From an uncultured Lachnospiraceae bacterium (GTDB lineage Bacteria; Bacillota; Clostridia; Lachnospirales; Lachnospiraceae): 64,000 nt of DNA. Below are positions 17,692 through 26,201 of this stretch, piece after piece. Within the stretch, counting starts at the first letter, position 1. Every line of letters begins with the position of its first letter. The translations under genes were made by a program, and so were the position numbers. The DNA lies in the NCBI GenBank assembly GCA_910579615.1, contig CAJTUA010000014.1, positions 50,731 through 114,730 on the forward strand, written 5' to 3'. The notes under the pieces are model-generated. The model ran no database searches. It had not been told where the DNA came from and worked only from the letters and a program-made list of their open reading frames with translations.

Positions 17692-19026
17692 ATGGCTTGG
17701 AAAATAATTGAAACCGATTATGAGAAACAAAAATTCTGGCAGGAAAATACGGATTTTGAGAGCCGGGTGGAGATGATGCGCGTCATCAATGTTTATCCGG
17801 ACTGCCGTTACCAGAGCGTGCGTGGGTTTGGCGGGGCGTTTACCGAGGCGGCGGGATATAATCTGACACGTCTGCCAAAGGATGTGCAGGAGGAAATTGT
17901 AAAGGCATATTTCGGGCAGGAGGGGCTGCGCTATAATCTTGGGCGTACCCACATCAACAGCTGTGATTTTGCGCTTGGGAATTATGCCTACGATGAGGAC
18001 GCGGCGGATACGGCGTTTGAAAAATTTGATATTGGGCGCGACAAAGAATATATCCTCCCGCTGATTCTGCGTGCGAGGGAAGCGGCGCAGGAGAAAATTG
18101 AGCTTCTGGCATCCCCGTGGAGCCCGCCTGCCTACATGAAAACAAACGGCGAGATGAACCACGGCGGAAAATTAAAGGAGGAATACCGGCAGCGCTGGGC
18201 GGATTATATTGCGCGTTATTTAAAGGAATACCGCGCGGCGGGTGTTCCGGTCGATATGATTACCGTGCAGAATGAACCGATGGCGGTGCAGACCTGGGAT
18301 TCCTGCATCTATGAGGTGGAGGACGAAATGATGTTCGTCCGCGATTATTTGGGACCGACCTTGGAGCGCGAGGGGCTTTCGGATGTCAGGATTTTTGTGT
18401 GGGACCACAATAAAGAGATTTTGTTTGACCGGGCAAAGGGCGTGCTCTCGGATGAGAAGGCGGCAAAATACACTGCCGGGGTGGCATTCCACTGGTACAG
18501 TGGCGACCATTTTGAAGCGGTTTCCCTCGTGCGCGAAAAATATCCGGACAAGGAACTTTTGTTTACGGAAGGCTGCGTTGAGTACAGCCGTTTCGCAGAC
18601 AGCAGCGAGGTGGCAAAAGCGGAAATGTACGCACATGATATCCTTGGGAATTTACTGGCGGGTACGAACGGGTATCTGGACTGGAATTTGCTGCTCGATG
18701 AGCTCGGCGGACCAAACCATGTGAAAAATTACTGTGCGGCTCCGGTGATGTGCGACACACAGAAGGGGACAATGGAAAAGCGTCTCTCGTACTATTATAT
18801 CGGGCATTTTTCCCGGTATATCCGCCGTGGTGCCATGCGGCTTGCAACAACGCGCTTTACGGATAAAATCGAGGCGGTTGCTTTTGAAAACCCCGACGGG
18901 AGCAGGGTTACGGTATTGATGAACCGCACGGGGGAGGATATCTGGCTTTCGCTGCGCGAGTATGATGAGGGGATTTCGTTCGTGGTAAAGGCGCACAGTA
19001 TTGTGACGGTGTTAAAAGAAGGATAA
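17692..19026 (+). CDS. GH30 beta-glucosidase / beta-1,6-glucanase-like enzyme
   Basis: A 444-residue enzyme of the glucosylceramidase-type GH30 family, without a signal peptide and therefore cytosolic. Family motifs are clear: RGFGGAFTEAAGYNL near residue 45, SPWSPPAYMKTNGEMNHGG near 142, acid/base Glu195 in TVQNEP and nucleophile Glu293 in LLFTEGC. A C-terminal beta domain (about 385-444) completes the fold. In a beta-1,3-glucan locus the natural job is removing beta-1,6-linked glucose branches, which are common in laminarin and yeast glucan. That substrate is inference; other beta-glucosides or xylosides are possible in GH30. Confidence 0.88.
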   Translation: MAWKIIETDYEKQKFWQENTDFESRVEMMRVINVYPDCRYQSVRGFGGAFTEAAGYNLTRLPKDVQEEIVKAYFGQEGLRYNLGRTHINSCDFALGNYAYDEDAADTAFEKFDIGRDKEYILPLILRAREAAQEKIELLASPWSPPAYMKTNGEMNHGGKLKEEYRQRWADYIARYLKEYRAAGVPVDMITVQNEPMAVQTWDSCIYEVEDEMMFVRDYLGPTLEREGLSDVRIFVWDHNKEILFDRAKGVLSDEKAAKYTAGVAFHWYSGDHFEAVSLVREKYPDKELLFTEGCVEYSRFADSSEVAKAEMYAHDILGNLLAGTNGYLDWNLLLDELGGPNHVKNYCAAPVMCDTQKGTMEKRLSYYYIGHFSRYIRRGAMRLATTRFTDKIEAVAFENPDGSRVTVLMNRTGEDIWLSLREYDEGISFVVKAHSIVTVLKEG

Positions 19027-19074
19027 AAAACCGGGAATCCCCCGGTACACACAATCGGTAAAGTATTTTGCATG

Positions 19075-19121
19075 AAAAGGGTGAAAATGAGGTGAAAGGA
19101 AATGCCGTCTTCACCCTTTTT
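19075..19121 (+). terminator. Probable intrinsic terminator or structured gap after the GH30 gene
   Basis: AAAAGGGTGAA (19075-19085) pairs with TTCACCCTTTTT (19110-19121), about 11 pairs, with a long 24-base loop. The T-run is part of the 3' arm. A smaller stem ACCGGG/CCCGGT lies at 19030-19045. The long loop lowers the confidence. The second GH16 gene follows with its own ribosome binding site, so read-through is possible. Confidence 0.5.
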
Positions 19122-19207
19122 CTGCTGGATGGATGCCGTAAGATTATGTGGGAGGATGGATTATGGGAATTTGCGGGAATGAAAGAGGAAAAAGGGAGGA
19201 TTGCTGT

Positions 19208-20056
19208 ATGACAGAAAAAATAGTGCAGAAAGGTTATCAGCTTGTCTGGGAAGATAATTTTGGCAGGAAAGAAAGCGGGTGTGGTGCGGCTGCTTTACAG
19301 GAGACCTGCAAAAGTGCAGGCAGGGCAGAGACGTTCAAAGCAGAGGGTCTGGAAAATGAGCGAAAGAGCGTAAATGCGCAGGACTGGAGTTTGGAGGTGG
19401 GCGAGCGTTGGGCAAACAACGAGCAGCAGGCGTACACGGATTCGCTGGACAATGTCAGTGTATACGGCGGACAGCTTCATATTACCGCGAAAAAGCAGAC
19501 CTGCGGCATCCGCAGTTATACATCCGGGCGTATCACAACGGCAGGAAAGCATTCATGGCAGTACGGGTATTTTGAGATTCGCGCGAAGCTCCCGAAAGGG
19601 CATGGCTCCTGGCCTGCCATCTGGATGATGCCGGATTCGTGCAAGCACGGGAACCCTTGGCCGCACTGTGGTGAGATTGATATTATGGAGCATATCGGGC
19701 GGCGCGAGAACAGCATATGGTTTTCCCTGCATTCCGAACGCCACAACCATACGAGGAAGGATACGAAACAGTACACAACCATCCGCGAATACCAGGATGT
19801 CTGCTCTGAATTTCATACTTACGGGATGGAATGGACGGATGGCGCAATCGAGTTTTTCGTGGACGGGGAAAGTGCCTGCATTTACCGGAAAACGGACGAT
19901 GCACAGGACCAGACGGAGGCCGCATGGCCATATGACCAACCGTTTTATTTGATTTTAAATATTGCGGTCGGCGGAGGTTTGGGCGGGGAAATCCATGAGG
20001 AGGACTTGCCATATGAGATGGTTGTGGATTATGTGCGGGTGTACCAGAAAATATAA
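19208..20056 (+). CDS. GH16 beta-glucanase without signal peptide (cytosolic laminarinase-like)
   Basis: A 282-residue GH16 enzyme. Starts at 19148 (GTG) or 19163 (ATG after GGAGG) are possible. I prefer the ATG at 19208, preceded by GGGAGG 8 bases upstream, because the family domain begins there (GYQLVWEDNF). The catalytic motif GEIDIMEHIG is intact (Glu156, Asp158, Glu161). No secretion signal is present, unusual for GH16, so it probably acts on imported oligosaccharides. Between the first strand and the usual WxxEVG segment there is an insertion of about 45 polar residues (about 18-60, with three Cys), absent from the lipoprotein GH16 of this locus. It closes the glucan locus. Confidence 0.85.
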   Translation: MTEKIVQKGYQLVWEDNFGRKESGCGAAALQETCKSAGRAETFKAEGLENERKSVNAQDWSLEVGERWANNEQQAYTDSLDNVSVYGGQLHITAKKQTCGIRSYTSGRITTAGKHSWQYGYFEIRAKLPKGHGSWPAIWMMPDSCKHGNPWPHCGEIDIMEHIGRRENSIWFSLHSERHNHTRKDTKQYTTIREYQDVCSEFHTYGMEWTDGAIEFFVDGESACIYRKTDDAQDQTEAAWPYDQPFYLILNIAVGGGLGGEIHEEDLPYEMVVDYVRVYQKI

Positions 20057-20124
20057 AAAATTGACAGAATACAGTGTTTTGTGCGAAGCTAAAATTCACA
20101 AGGATGACAGGAGGTGCAGAATCT

Positions 20125-20694
20125 ATGATGTATTTGTATCATTATTTTGACCGCAGGGTGGGACCATTCCGGAGTCTGACTTCGATTCCGGAGGAAGAAG
20201 CCAAAGAAGTTATGGAGGCAATCCGGAAAGAACGCCCGGATTCCCAATGTGCGAAAAGGGATAAAGCCTATGTCGAACGTCGGCGCAACTGCGAGGCGAT
20301 ATTGCGGGCAGAGTTTTCGGCAAAAGGCGGCATCATGGAAATACCGTCGCCCCACTATATGGTTGTGGGGCACAGTCCCTGGCTTAGCACATGGTACGAA
20401 CAGGTGGCATTTATAAAAATTCCTGCCAATGCGTTCGACAAGAAAACATTGTCATTCACTTACGGCGATTCCATGCCTACCTTCAGCCCGGCAGTAAATG
20501 ACGGCAAGGAGTATCGGCACCGCTTATATACTTACGATGAAATCCTTAAGGTAATTGAGAAATATGGTCTGCCGCAGGACTGGAACGATGACGGGAAATT
20601 CGGTCCGGAGCGGTATATTGAGGTACATGTCTGGAGTGACAAGACAATAAAAAAATATATCCATCCAAGCACGTCTGGGATGCTGCAGCCCTGA
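20125..20694 (+). CDS. Unknown protein, 189 residues
   Basis: Not recognised. The frame opens at 20074, but GGAGG at 20110-20114 leads to the ATGATG at 20125. The product is soluble and mixed alpha/beta, with no signal peptide or membrane segment. Notable stretches are YHYFDRRVGPFRSLTSIPEEEA at the N-terminus, split here as YHYFDRRVGPF then RSLTSIPEEEA, and GHSPWLSTWYE in the middle. It starts 68 bases after the second GH16 and could be co-transcribed, but nothing links it to glucan use. A promoter for the next gene overlaps its last codons. Confidence 0.65.
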   Translation: MMYLYHYFDRRVGPFRSLTSIPEEEAKEVMEAIRKERPDSQCAKRDKAYVERRRNCEAILRAEFSAKGGIMEIPSPHYMVVGHSPWLSTWYEQVAFIKIPANAFDKKTLSFTYGDSMPTFSPAVNDGKEYRHRLYTYDEILKVIEKYGLPQDWNDDGKFGPERYIEVHVWSDKTIKKYIHPSTSGMLQP

Positions 20695-20719
20695 CCTTGT
20701 TTGGTGCGGGTCGTATAAT
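20691..20719 (+). promoter_or_regulatory. Sigma-A-type promoter for the 133-residue unknown gene
   Basis: CTGACC at 20691-20696 and a perfect TATAAT at 20714-20719 are separated by 17 bases. Transcription would start about 20726, shortly before the TTG start at 20746. Confidence 0.6.
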
Positions 20720-20745
20720 AAGTATAGGCTATGGGAGGGATTGTA

Positions 20746-21147
20746 TTGAAGAATCGTGGGAAATTGAGACATATCATTGTAAAGGAAAAGAGATATCTGT
20801 GGAATTATTTTTATGATGATATGGATTGTACAAATTATCCATATTCTTATTATTTATTTGTCCCTGAAGAAAATCCGAAATTGAAGGTCAGGGTTTATTT
20901 TACGAAGTATGCGCCTCAAATGTATCTGGATGTTTATGCGGGTGAGGGAACCATCTGCCAGTACAAAGGCAGGCAGGTTGAAATGAATCTGAGCAGGCCA
21001 TTCTTTGCAAGACAAGTGATAGAATATGTTTTTGACAAATACTGTCATGGCACGGATGTCGGGGAGCTTGCAATCAGAAATGGAGAGGCTATTTTAGAAA
21101 ATTTAGGTTATTCGGATTTTTATGAATATTTTTGGCCAAGTCAGTGA
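20746..21147 (+). CDS. Unknown protein, 133 residues
   Basis: Not recognised. An ATG at 20731 exists, but GGGAGGG at 20733-20739 fits a TTG start at 20746, and the promoter at 20691-20719 agrees with either. The product is a small soluble protein rich in Tyr and Phe (YLWNYFYDDMDCTNYPYSYY) with acidic and basic patches, possibly a beta-sheet fold followed by helices. Base composition is more AT-rich than the glucan locus, in keeping with an acquired patch. Confidence 0.55.
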   Translation: MKNRGKLRHIIVKEKRYLWNYFYDDMDCTNYPYSYYLFVPEENPKLKVRVYFTKYAPQMYLDVYAGEGTICQYKGRQVEMNLSRPFFARQVIEYVFDKYCHGTDVGELAIRNGEAILENLGYSDFYEYFWPSQ

Positions 21148-21163
21148 TTTTTTCGTGCGGCAG
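21148..21163 (+). other. Lone 3' half of a terminator hairpin
   Basis: TTTTTTCGTGCGGCAG directly after the stop codon is identical to the 3' arm of the strong terminator at 47501-47553. Its matching 5' arm is missing here. It may be the scar of a deletion or insertion that removed half of a terminator. Confidence 0.45.
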
Positions 21164-21223
21164 CCCCATTTTTCATTCCAACGTTCTATATAATCCTACG
21201 TAATTCCTTTTCATTTTTTGCAG

Positions 21224-21252
21224 TTGTAACCCCTTTCATTTTGGTGTATAAT
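21224..21252 (+). promoter_or_regulatory. Sigma-A-type promoter for the Uma2-like gene
   Basis: TTGTAA at 21224-21229 and TATAAT at 21247-21252 with a 17-base spacer. The gene start at 21313 follows after a roughly 55-base leader containing AAGGAGG. Confidence 0.65.
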
Positions 21253-21312
21253 AATTACAAGTCATACAATGCCATGGAAGCAGTTGGAAAAAATCCAAGG
21301 AGGGTTGAAAAC

Positions 21313-21849
21313 ATGAATACAGCGCGGAAAGAAGAGATTTATACCATAGAAGACATTTATTCCCTGCCGGACGGGGAACGTGCGGAGTTAATTGACGGGC
21401 AGATTTATGATATGGCGCCTCCAAGTACAAAACACCAAAGGGTAGTATCGGAAATCCACTATCAGATTAAGGATTATATCAAACGCAATCACGGAACATG
21501 CGAGGTGTTCCCTGCGCCATTTGCGGTATTTCTTGAAAAAAATGATAAAACCTATGTGGAACCGGATATCTGCGTAATCTGCGACCCATCCAAACTGGAC
21601 GATAAGGGATGCCATGGCGCGCCGGACTGGGTGGTTGAGGTGGTCTCACCGTCAAGCAGGCAGATGGATTATTATAAGAAATTATTTAAATATCAGGCAG
21701 CAGGCGTGCGGGAATACTGGATTGTAGACCCGGAAAAAAAGCGGGTTATGGTTTATAATTTTGAGCAGGATACCGGGGCGGAATACACTTTTGGGGAAAA
21801 TGTGCCGTCCGGGATTTATGAAGGGTTTGGGATTACGGTACAGGAGTGA
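21313..21849 (+). CDS. Uma2-family (DUF820) putative endonuclease
   Basis: A 178-residue protein of the Uma2/DUF820 family, a PD-(D/E)XK nuclease-like fold. Upstream starts are rejected because AAGGAGGG lies just before the ATG at 21313. Typical features are EELIDGQIYDMA-like text near residue 25 (here AELIDGQIYDMAPPST), VEPDICVICDP near 95 and PDWVVEVVSPSS near 115, which carry the expected acidic residues, then YWIVDPEKKRV. These proteins are common in accessory regions and often linked to mobile DNA, but their biological role is not settled. It has its own promoter and is followed by a second nuclease-related gene. Confidence 0.85.
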   Translation: MNTARKEEIYTIEDIYSLPDGERAELIDGQIYDMAPPSTKHQRVVSEIHYQIKDYIKRNHGTCEVFPAPFAVFLEKNDKTYVEPDICVICDPSKLDDKGCHGAPDWVVEVVSPSSRQMDYYKKLFKYQAAGVREYWIVDPEKKRVMVYNFEQDTGAEYTFGENVPSGIYEGFGITVQE

Positions 21850-21883
21850 TGTGGTTTCGTGTGAAAGGCAGGAGGTGGAGCTT

Positions 21884-23583
21884 TTGGAAAAAATGATACC
21901 GATTGGGATAGAGTCTTACAAAAAGATGGTAGACGAAGACTATTATTATGTGGATAAAACATTGCTGATAAAAGAAATCGTAGATTCCGGGACACAGGTG
22001 AATCTTTTTACAAGACCGCGCCGCTTCGGTAAAACCCTTGCCATGAGCATGCTGCGGACCTTTTTTGAGGATGAGCGAGATGAGCAGGGGAATAAAATTG
22101 ACAACCGCCGTTATTTTGATGGGAAAAATATCGCGGCTTGCGGGGAAAAGTATTTATCGCAGCAGGGGAAATATCCGGTAATCAGCCTGACATTAAAAGA
22201 GGCTGGCAAACCAAGCTACGAACAGGCTTATGATGCCATGAAAGACCTTATTACGGATGAATTCCGCAGACACCGCTATGTTTTGGAAAGGGAAGTTCTT
22301 TATGAGGAGGAACGGCAGGAATTCCAGGCAATTTTAAGGAAAAGCGCAAACGAGAATGATTATGCACGGGCATTGTTTTTTTGGCGCACTGCCTGAAAAA
22401 ATATCATAGCAGCGATGTCATTATTTTGATTGATGAGTACGATGTACCGCTTGAGAGGGCATATTTTGGTGGATTTTACAATGAAATGGTTTCGTTTATC
22501 CGCTCCTTGTTCGGAGCTGCCCTAAAGACAAATGACGCGCTGCAGTTTGCGGTACTTACCGGATGTTTGCGAATCAGCAAGGAAAGTATTTTTACTGGTT
22601 TAAACAATCTTGAGGTTATCTCCATATTAAATCCAAGTTTTTCCGAATATTTTGGGTTTACGGAGGAGGAAGTGCAAAAAATACTTGAGACATATGGGCA
22701 GCAAGGGCATCAAAAAGAGGTGAAAAGATGGTATGATGGCTATTTGTTTGGCGAAACGGAAGTTTACAATCCGTGGAGTATCATACGCTGCGTAAAAGAT
22801 AACTACAATAAAATGGAATTTGTTCCGCAGGCATACTGGGCAAATACATCCTCCAACAGCATTGTAAGGGAATTTATTGAACTTGCGGATTTGAATACCC
22901 GCGAGGAAATCGAACAGCTTATGGCAGGAGAGAGCATTGAAAAACCAGTGTACGAGGATATTACTTACGGCGACCTTTTCCGGTCGCAGGACAATATCTG
23001 GAGCTTTTTGTTCTTCACGGGATATTTGAAGAAAACAGGGGAACATTTTGAGAACCGGAGACTTTCCCTTCGCCTGAACGTGCCGAACGAGGAAGTGCTT
23101 AGTATTTACGAGAATACCATTTCGCAGTGGTTTGAGGACAAAGTAAAAGGGCTTGACCGTTCTGTCTTGCTGAATGCGCTTGAGGAAGGGGACTGTGAAG
23201 CGGTTGGTGCTTTTGTTTCGGAGCAGCTCCAGGATTCGATTAGTTATTTTGATTTCGCAGAGAATTATTACCATGGCTTTTTGGTGGGGTTACTCCATGG
23301 TTTAGGCAGATATAAGGTGCGTTCTAACCGGGAAAGCGGGAACGGCAGATCAGACATTATCATGCAGGCTGCTTCCGTGCGTGGCAAGGCATTTGTTTTT
23401 GAGCTGAAAGTGTCAAAGGAATTTTGCAAAATGGAGGAAAAGTGCAGGGAAGCACTTGCGCAGGCGGCAAAGAAAAATTATAAGGCAAAGCTTGTGCAGA
23501 CGGGGTATTCGGATATTACAGTTTATGGGGTTTGCTTTTACCAGAAGGAGTGCGTGGTGGTCAGGGAAACCGCGGTACCGTAA
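21884..23583 (+). pseudogene. AAA-ATPase-like / PD-(D/E)XK nuclease protein, frameshifted
   Basis: Two halves of one gene of the AAA-ATPase_like plus C-terminal nuclease family (PF09820/PF08011 type). The start is a TTG at 21884 with GGAGG 8 bases upstream. The first half has the P-loop (TRPRRFGKTLAMS) and runs into a stop at 22394-22396. The second half continues in another frame with Walker B (VIILIDEYDVPLE) and ends with the nuclease motif (GRSDIIM...FVFELKV). The switch falls at a run of seven T (22376-22382); one extra T would restore a single protein of about 565 residues. Phase variation, translational slippage, true decay or a sequencing error are all possible. Confidence 0.85.
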
Positions 23584-23614
23584 AAAAGCCATTGCAGTGC
23601 GCCCCAGATTTTTC

Positions 23615-23643
23615 TTGAAATTCCATATAAACTGTATTACAAT
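23615..23643 (+). promoter_or_regulatory. Sigma-A-type promoter upstream of proC
   Basis: TTGAAA at 23615-23620 and TACAAT at 23638-23643 with a 17-base spacer. It gives a leader of about 95 bases before the GTG start of proC. Confidence 0.6.
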
Positions 23644-23745
23644 ATGTCGCAAAGCGTCCGTGTTCGGCGCAGATGTCGATTATAAGTCGCCATCTATAAT
23701 AATTTGTATTTCCAACCGGAATTGACCGGAGAGAAGGAGGAATCC

Positions 23746-24573
23746 GTGAAAATATCATTGATTGGGGCAGGAAATATGGGCTACCCGCTCTTAAAGGGCG
23801 CGGTGGCAGCGTTCGGGGCGGAAAATGTTACATTCCTGTCAAAGCACAGGGAGCATGAGGAAGCGCTTTCGGCAGAGCTTGGCATACCGTTCGCGCCGCG
23901 GCTGCTTGAGATGGTGATGCATTCGGACATCATTGTGCTCGCCATCAAGCCGCAGTATGCCGCGGAGATTTATCCGGATGTAAAGCTTGCCATGGGAAAG
24001 GAAAAAATTGTCATTTCCGTGATGGCAGGTGTTACGGTGGAGGAATTGAAAAAACAGACCGGAGCGGTAAAAATCGTGCGTACCATGCCAAATACCCCGG
24101 CGATGCTTGGCGAAGGCATGACCTGTATCAGCTATTCGGATGAGGTCACGGAGGTGGAAAAAGAGGTGGTGCGCAAATTGTTTTTGAGCGTCGGGAAGAT
24201 TGAGGAAATTCCGGAGAAGCTTTTGAACGCGGCAATTTGTGCAAACGGCAGCTCCCCGGCATTTGTCTACATGTTTATGGAGGCATTGGCGGATGGGGTT
24301 GTCAAATACGGCATCCCGCGCGATATGGCGTACCGGCTTGTCGGACAGACTGTGCTTGGTTCCGCGAAAATGCTGTTAGAATCCGGGGAGCATCCGGGGA
24401 AATTAAAGGATGCGGTCTGCTCGCCGGGCGGCACGACGATTGCAGGTGTGGCGGCGCTTGAGGAGTACGGGCTGCGCAACGCCGTGATGAAGGCGGCGGA
24501 CGCGTGTTATGGGAAGGCGAGGAGCATGGAAGCGCAGAAGGGGGAAAACGATGTCTCTGGTTTTGGAAAATAA
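23746..24573 (+). CDS. proC: Pyrroline-5-carboxylate reductase
   Basis: Last enzyme of proline synthesis: reduces 1-pyrroline-5-carboxylate to proline with NAD(P)H in the cytosol. The GTG at 23746 is chosen because AAGGAGG sits 5 bases upstream and the Rossmann motif GAGNMG then begins at residue 7. The family signature near the C-terminus (LKDAVCSPGGTTIAGVAALEEYGLRNAV) and the proline site segment NTPAMLGEGM are present. The 275-residue length is normal. It stands alone, between the broken nuclease gene and a NUDIX gene. Confidence 0.95.
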   Translation: MKISLIGAGNMGYPLLKGAVAAFGAENVTFLSKHREHEEALSAELGIPFAPRLLEMVMHSDIIVLAIKPQYAAEIYPDVKLAMGKEKIVISVMAGVTVEELKKQTGAVKIVRTMPNTPAMLGEGMTCISYSDEVTEVEKEVVRKLFLSVGKIEEIPEKLLNAAICANGSSPAFVYMFMEALADGVVKYGIPRDMAYRLVGQTVLGSAKMLLESGEHPGKLKDAVCSPGGTTIAGVAALEEYGLRNAVMKAADACYGKARSMEAQKGENDVSGFGK

Positions 24574-24644
24574 ATCTGATTTGGAAGAATAATTGCTTAT
24601 ACAGTCAACAAAGAGGCAGGGCTGATAACAACGGAAGCAATAAG

Positions 24645-24672
24645 GTGGATAATCCCCGGATGGGATATCCAC
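24645..24672 (+). other. Short hairpin between proC and the NUDIX gene
   Basis: GTGGAT (24645-24650) pairs with ATCCAC (24667-24672), and ATCCC (24652-24656) with GGGAT (24662-24666), with one bulged A. No T-run follows. It may be a weak attenuator or stability element in front of the NUDIX gene; the rest of the 140-base gap shows nothing clear. Confidence 0.45.
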
Positions 24673-24713
24673 AAGATTAACGATAAATATATTATAGCAG
24701 GAGGATGTTAACA

Positions 24714-25259
24714 ATGGCAGACCATAAAAGAATTGACCGAAAGTTGGAGTTTGAGGGGAAAATTGTAAAATTTTACAGCGATACCATGCAACTGCCGGAC
24801 GGCAACACGGAAATCTGGGATTTCATTGAGCACAAGGGTGCGGCGGCGATTGTTCCGGTAAAGGAAAACGGGGATATTGTCATGGTGCGCCAGTACCGCA
24901 ATGCCCCGGAGCGCTATACACTGGAAATCCCGGCGGGCGCGTTAAACCCAGGCGAGGACAGACAAACAGCGGCGGTGCGGGAACTTGAGGAGGAGACCGG
25001 ATATAAGGCGGGCGCGGTTGGGCATCTGTTTGACCTTTACACAACGGTTGCTTTTTGCAATGAGCTGATTGGCATTTATTACACGGAGGATTTGACACCT
25101 GCAAAGCAGCATCTTGACCCGGATGAATTTTTGAATGTTGAGGTGCATCCGCTCAAGGAGCTGATTGACATGATTTTAAGCGGGCAGATTCAGGATGCGA
25201 AAACGATTGCGGCGCTCCTTGCGTATAATACGAAAAGGCAGCAGGAGAAGTTATCATAG
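24714..25259 (+). CDS. NUDIX hydrolase, ADP-ribose pyrophosphatase type
   Basis: A 181-residue hydrolase of the NudF/ADP-ribose diphosphatase group, cleaving ADP-ribose or similar nucleotide sugars. The Nudix box is complete (GEDRQTAAVRELEEETGY, about residues 80-97). AGGAGG at 24699-24704 fits the ATG at 24714 better than the one at 24705. In Bacillus and many Clostridia a nudF gene lies close to spoIIM, as here. Cytosolic housekeeping role in recycling ADP-ribose is inferred from the family. Confidence 0.92.
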   Translation: MADHKRIDRKLEFEGKIVKFYSDTMQLPDGNTEIWDFIEHKGAAAIVPVKENGDIVMVRQYRNAPERYTLEIPAGALNPGEDRQTAAVRELEEETGYKAGAVGHLFDLYTTVAFCNELIGIYYTEDLTPAKQHLDPDEFLNVEVHPLKELIDMILSGQIQDAKTIAALLAYNTKRQQEKLS

Positions 25260-25500
25260 AGGGTGAATGGACATAAATTTCCATAGAGAATAAAACAATA
25301 GCGCAGAAAGTTGTCATACTTCGTTTTCCCGTTACATACAATGTTCCAGACAGGGAAACGCAATAACGAATAAACCAAAATGCAATGAAATTTTTAAGGG
25401 CAAGTCCGCTTGCGCAACTGCTTTTTGGGCTGCTACACAAGGTTTCCTGTCAAAAAACAGTGGTAATGTTAAGTGCCACAGTGGAAACGGGGGAGCGCGT
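25260..25500. other. Intergenic gap between the NUDIX gene and spoIIM
   Basis: A 241-base AT-rich stretch with no credible gene. I saw no strong terminator or consensus promoter. GGGGGAG directly before 25501 is the likely ribosome binding site of the next gene. Confidence 0.5.
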
Positions 25501-26121
25501 ATGGCAAAACGGAGTCTGCAATTAAAAGAAAAGGAACTGGCGACGGTGGTCACGGTTCTTTTTCTTTTCGGAGTTCTGCTCGGTTTTTTATGTTTGAAGC
25601 TGATTGCCGCGGTGGCGGGAAATGAAAAAACATGGGCGGACGAGACTTATTTGAAGCAGATTGCAGGGGTAGCGCCAAGCTTTGACCTTTATCTGTACAC
25701 GGTCTGGGAAAAGCTGAAGCATATTTTCATTTATTTTTTGGTTTCCCTGACCTGGCTGAATCTCCCGTACACGGCATTCCTTGTGCTTCGGCAGGGATTT
25801 TTGCTTGGGTATTTGCTAACAAGCATACTCCCATATTATAATTTAAAGGGCGCATGGCTTGTGTTTTCCTACTATTTTCCGCAGGCGCTGATTGCGGTGC
25901 CAATCTGGGGTTTTTGTTTCTTTCTGGCATGGAATGCGTGGAAGGAAAGAAACACGTTGGAATATGATGCCGACAATGTTCTTGGTTTACATAAAATAAA
26001 GCTGCTGCATCTGTCCGGAAAACGGATCACCGCGCTGATGGCGGCATGCTTTGCGGAAAGTGCAGCAGAAGTCTGGATTGGGACATGGTTTTTGCAGCGT
26101 GCAATCGGGACGCTGTTTTAA
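25501..26121 (+). CDS. spoIIM: Stage II sporulation protein M-like membrane protein
   Basis: A 206-residue integral membrane protein resembling SpoIIM, part of the DMP machinery (SpoIID-M-P) that remodels peptidoglycan during engulfment of the forespore. Five or so hydrophobic segments are visible: about 15-38, 72-92, 96-115, 120-145 and a C-terminal one. The length matches SpoIIM (about 210), and the NUDIX neighbour is the usual one in Firmicutes. Individual conserved residues are few, so the call rests on length, topology and context. Confidence 0.75.
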   Translation: MAKRSLQLKEKELATVVTVLFLFGVLLGFLCLKLIAAVAGNEKTWADETYLKQIAGVAPSFDLYLYTVWEKLKHIFIYFLVSLTWLNLPYTAFLVLRQGFLLGYLLTSILPYYNLKGAWLVFSYYFPQALIAVPIWGFCFFLAWNAWKERNTLEYDADNVLGLHKIKLLHLSGKRITALMAACFAESAAEVWIGTWFLQRAIGTLF

Positions 26122-26201
26122 AAGATTTCATTGGCAGTCCGAAAAATGCCTGACGCAGCCTGGATGGCAAAGGATTTTTTATATGCCGGGCAAACAAACA
26201 A

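Noticed and set aside
22381..23583. Second half of the AAA-ATPase/nuclease as a separate gene
   Set aside because: It would begin with TTG without a ribosome binding site and lacks the P-loop; it continues the protein of the first half.
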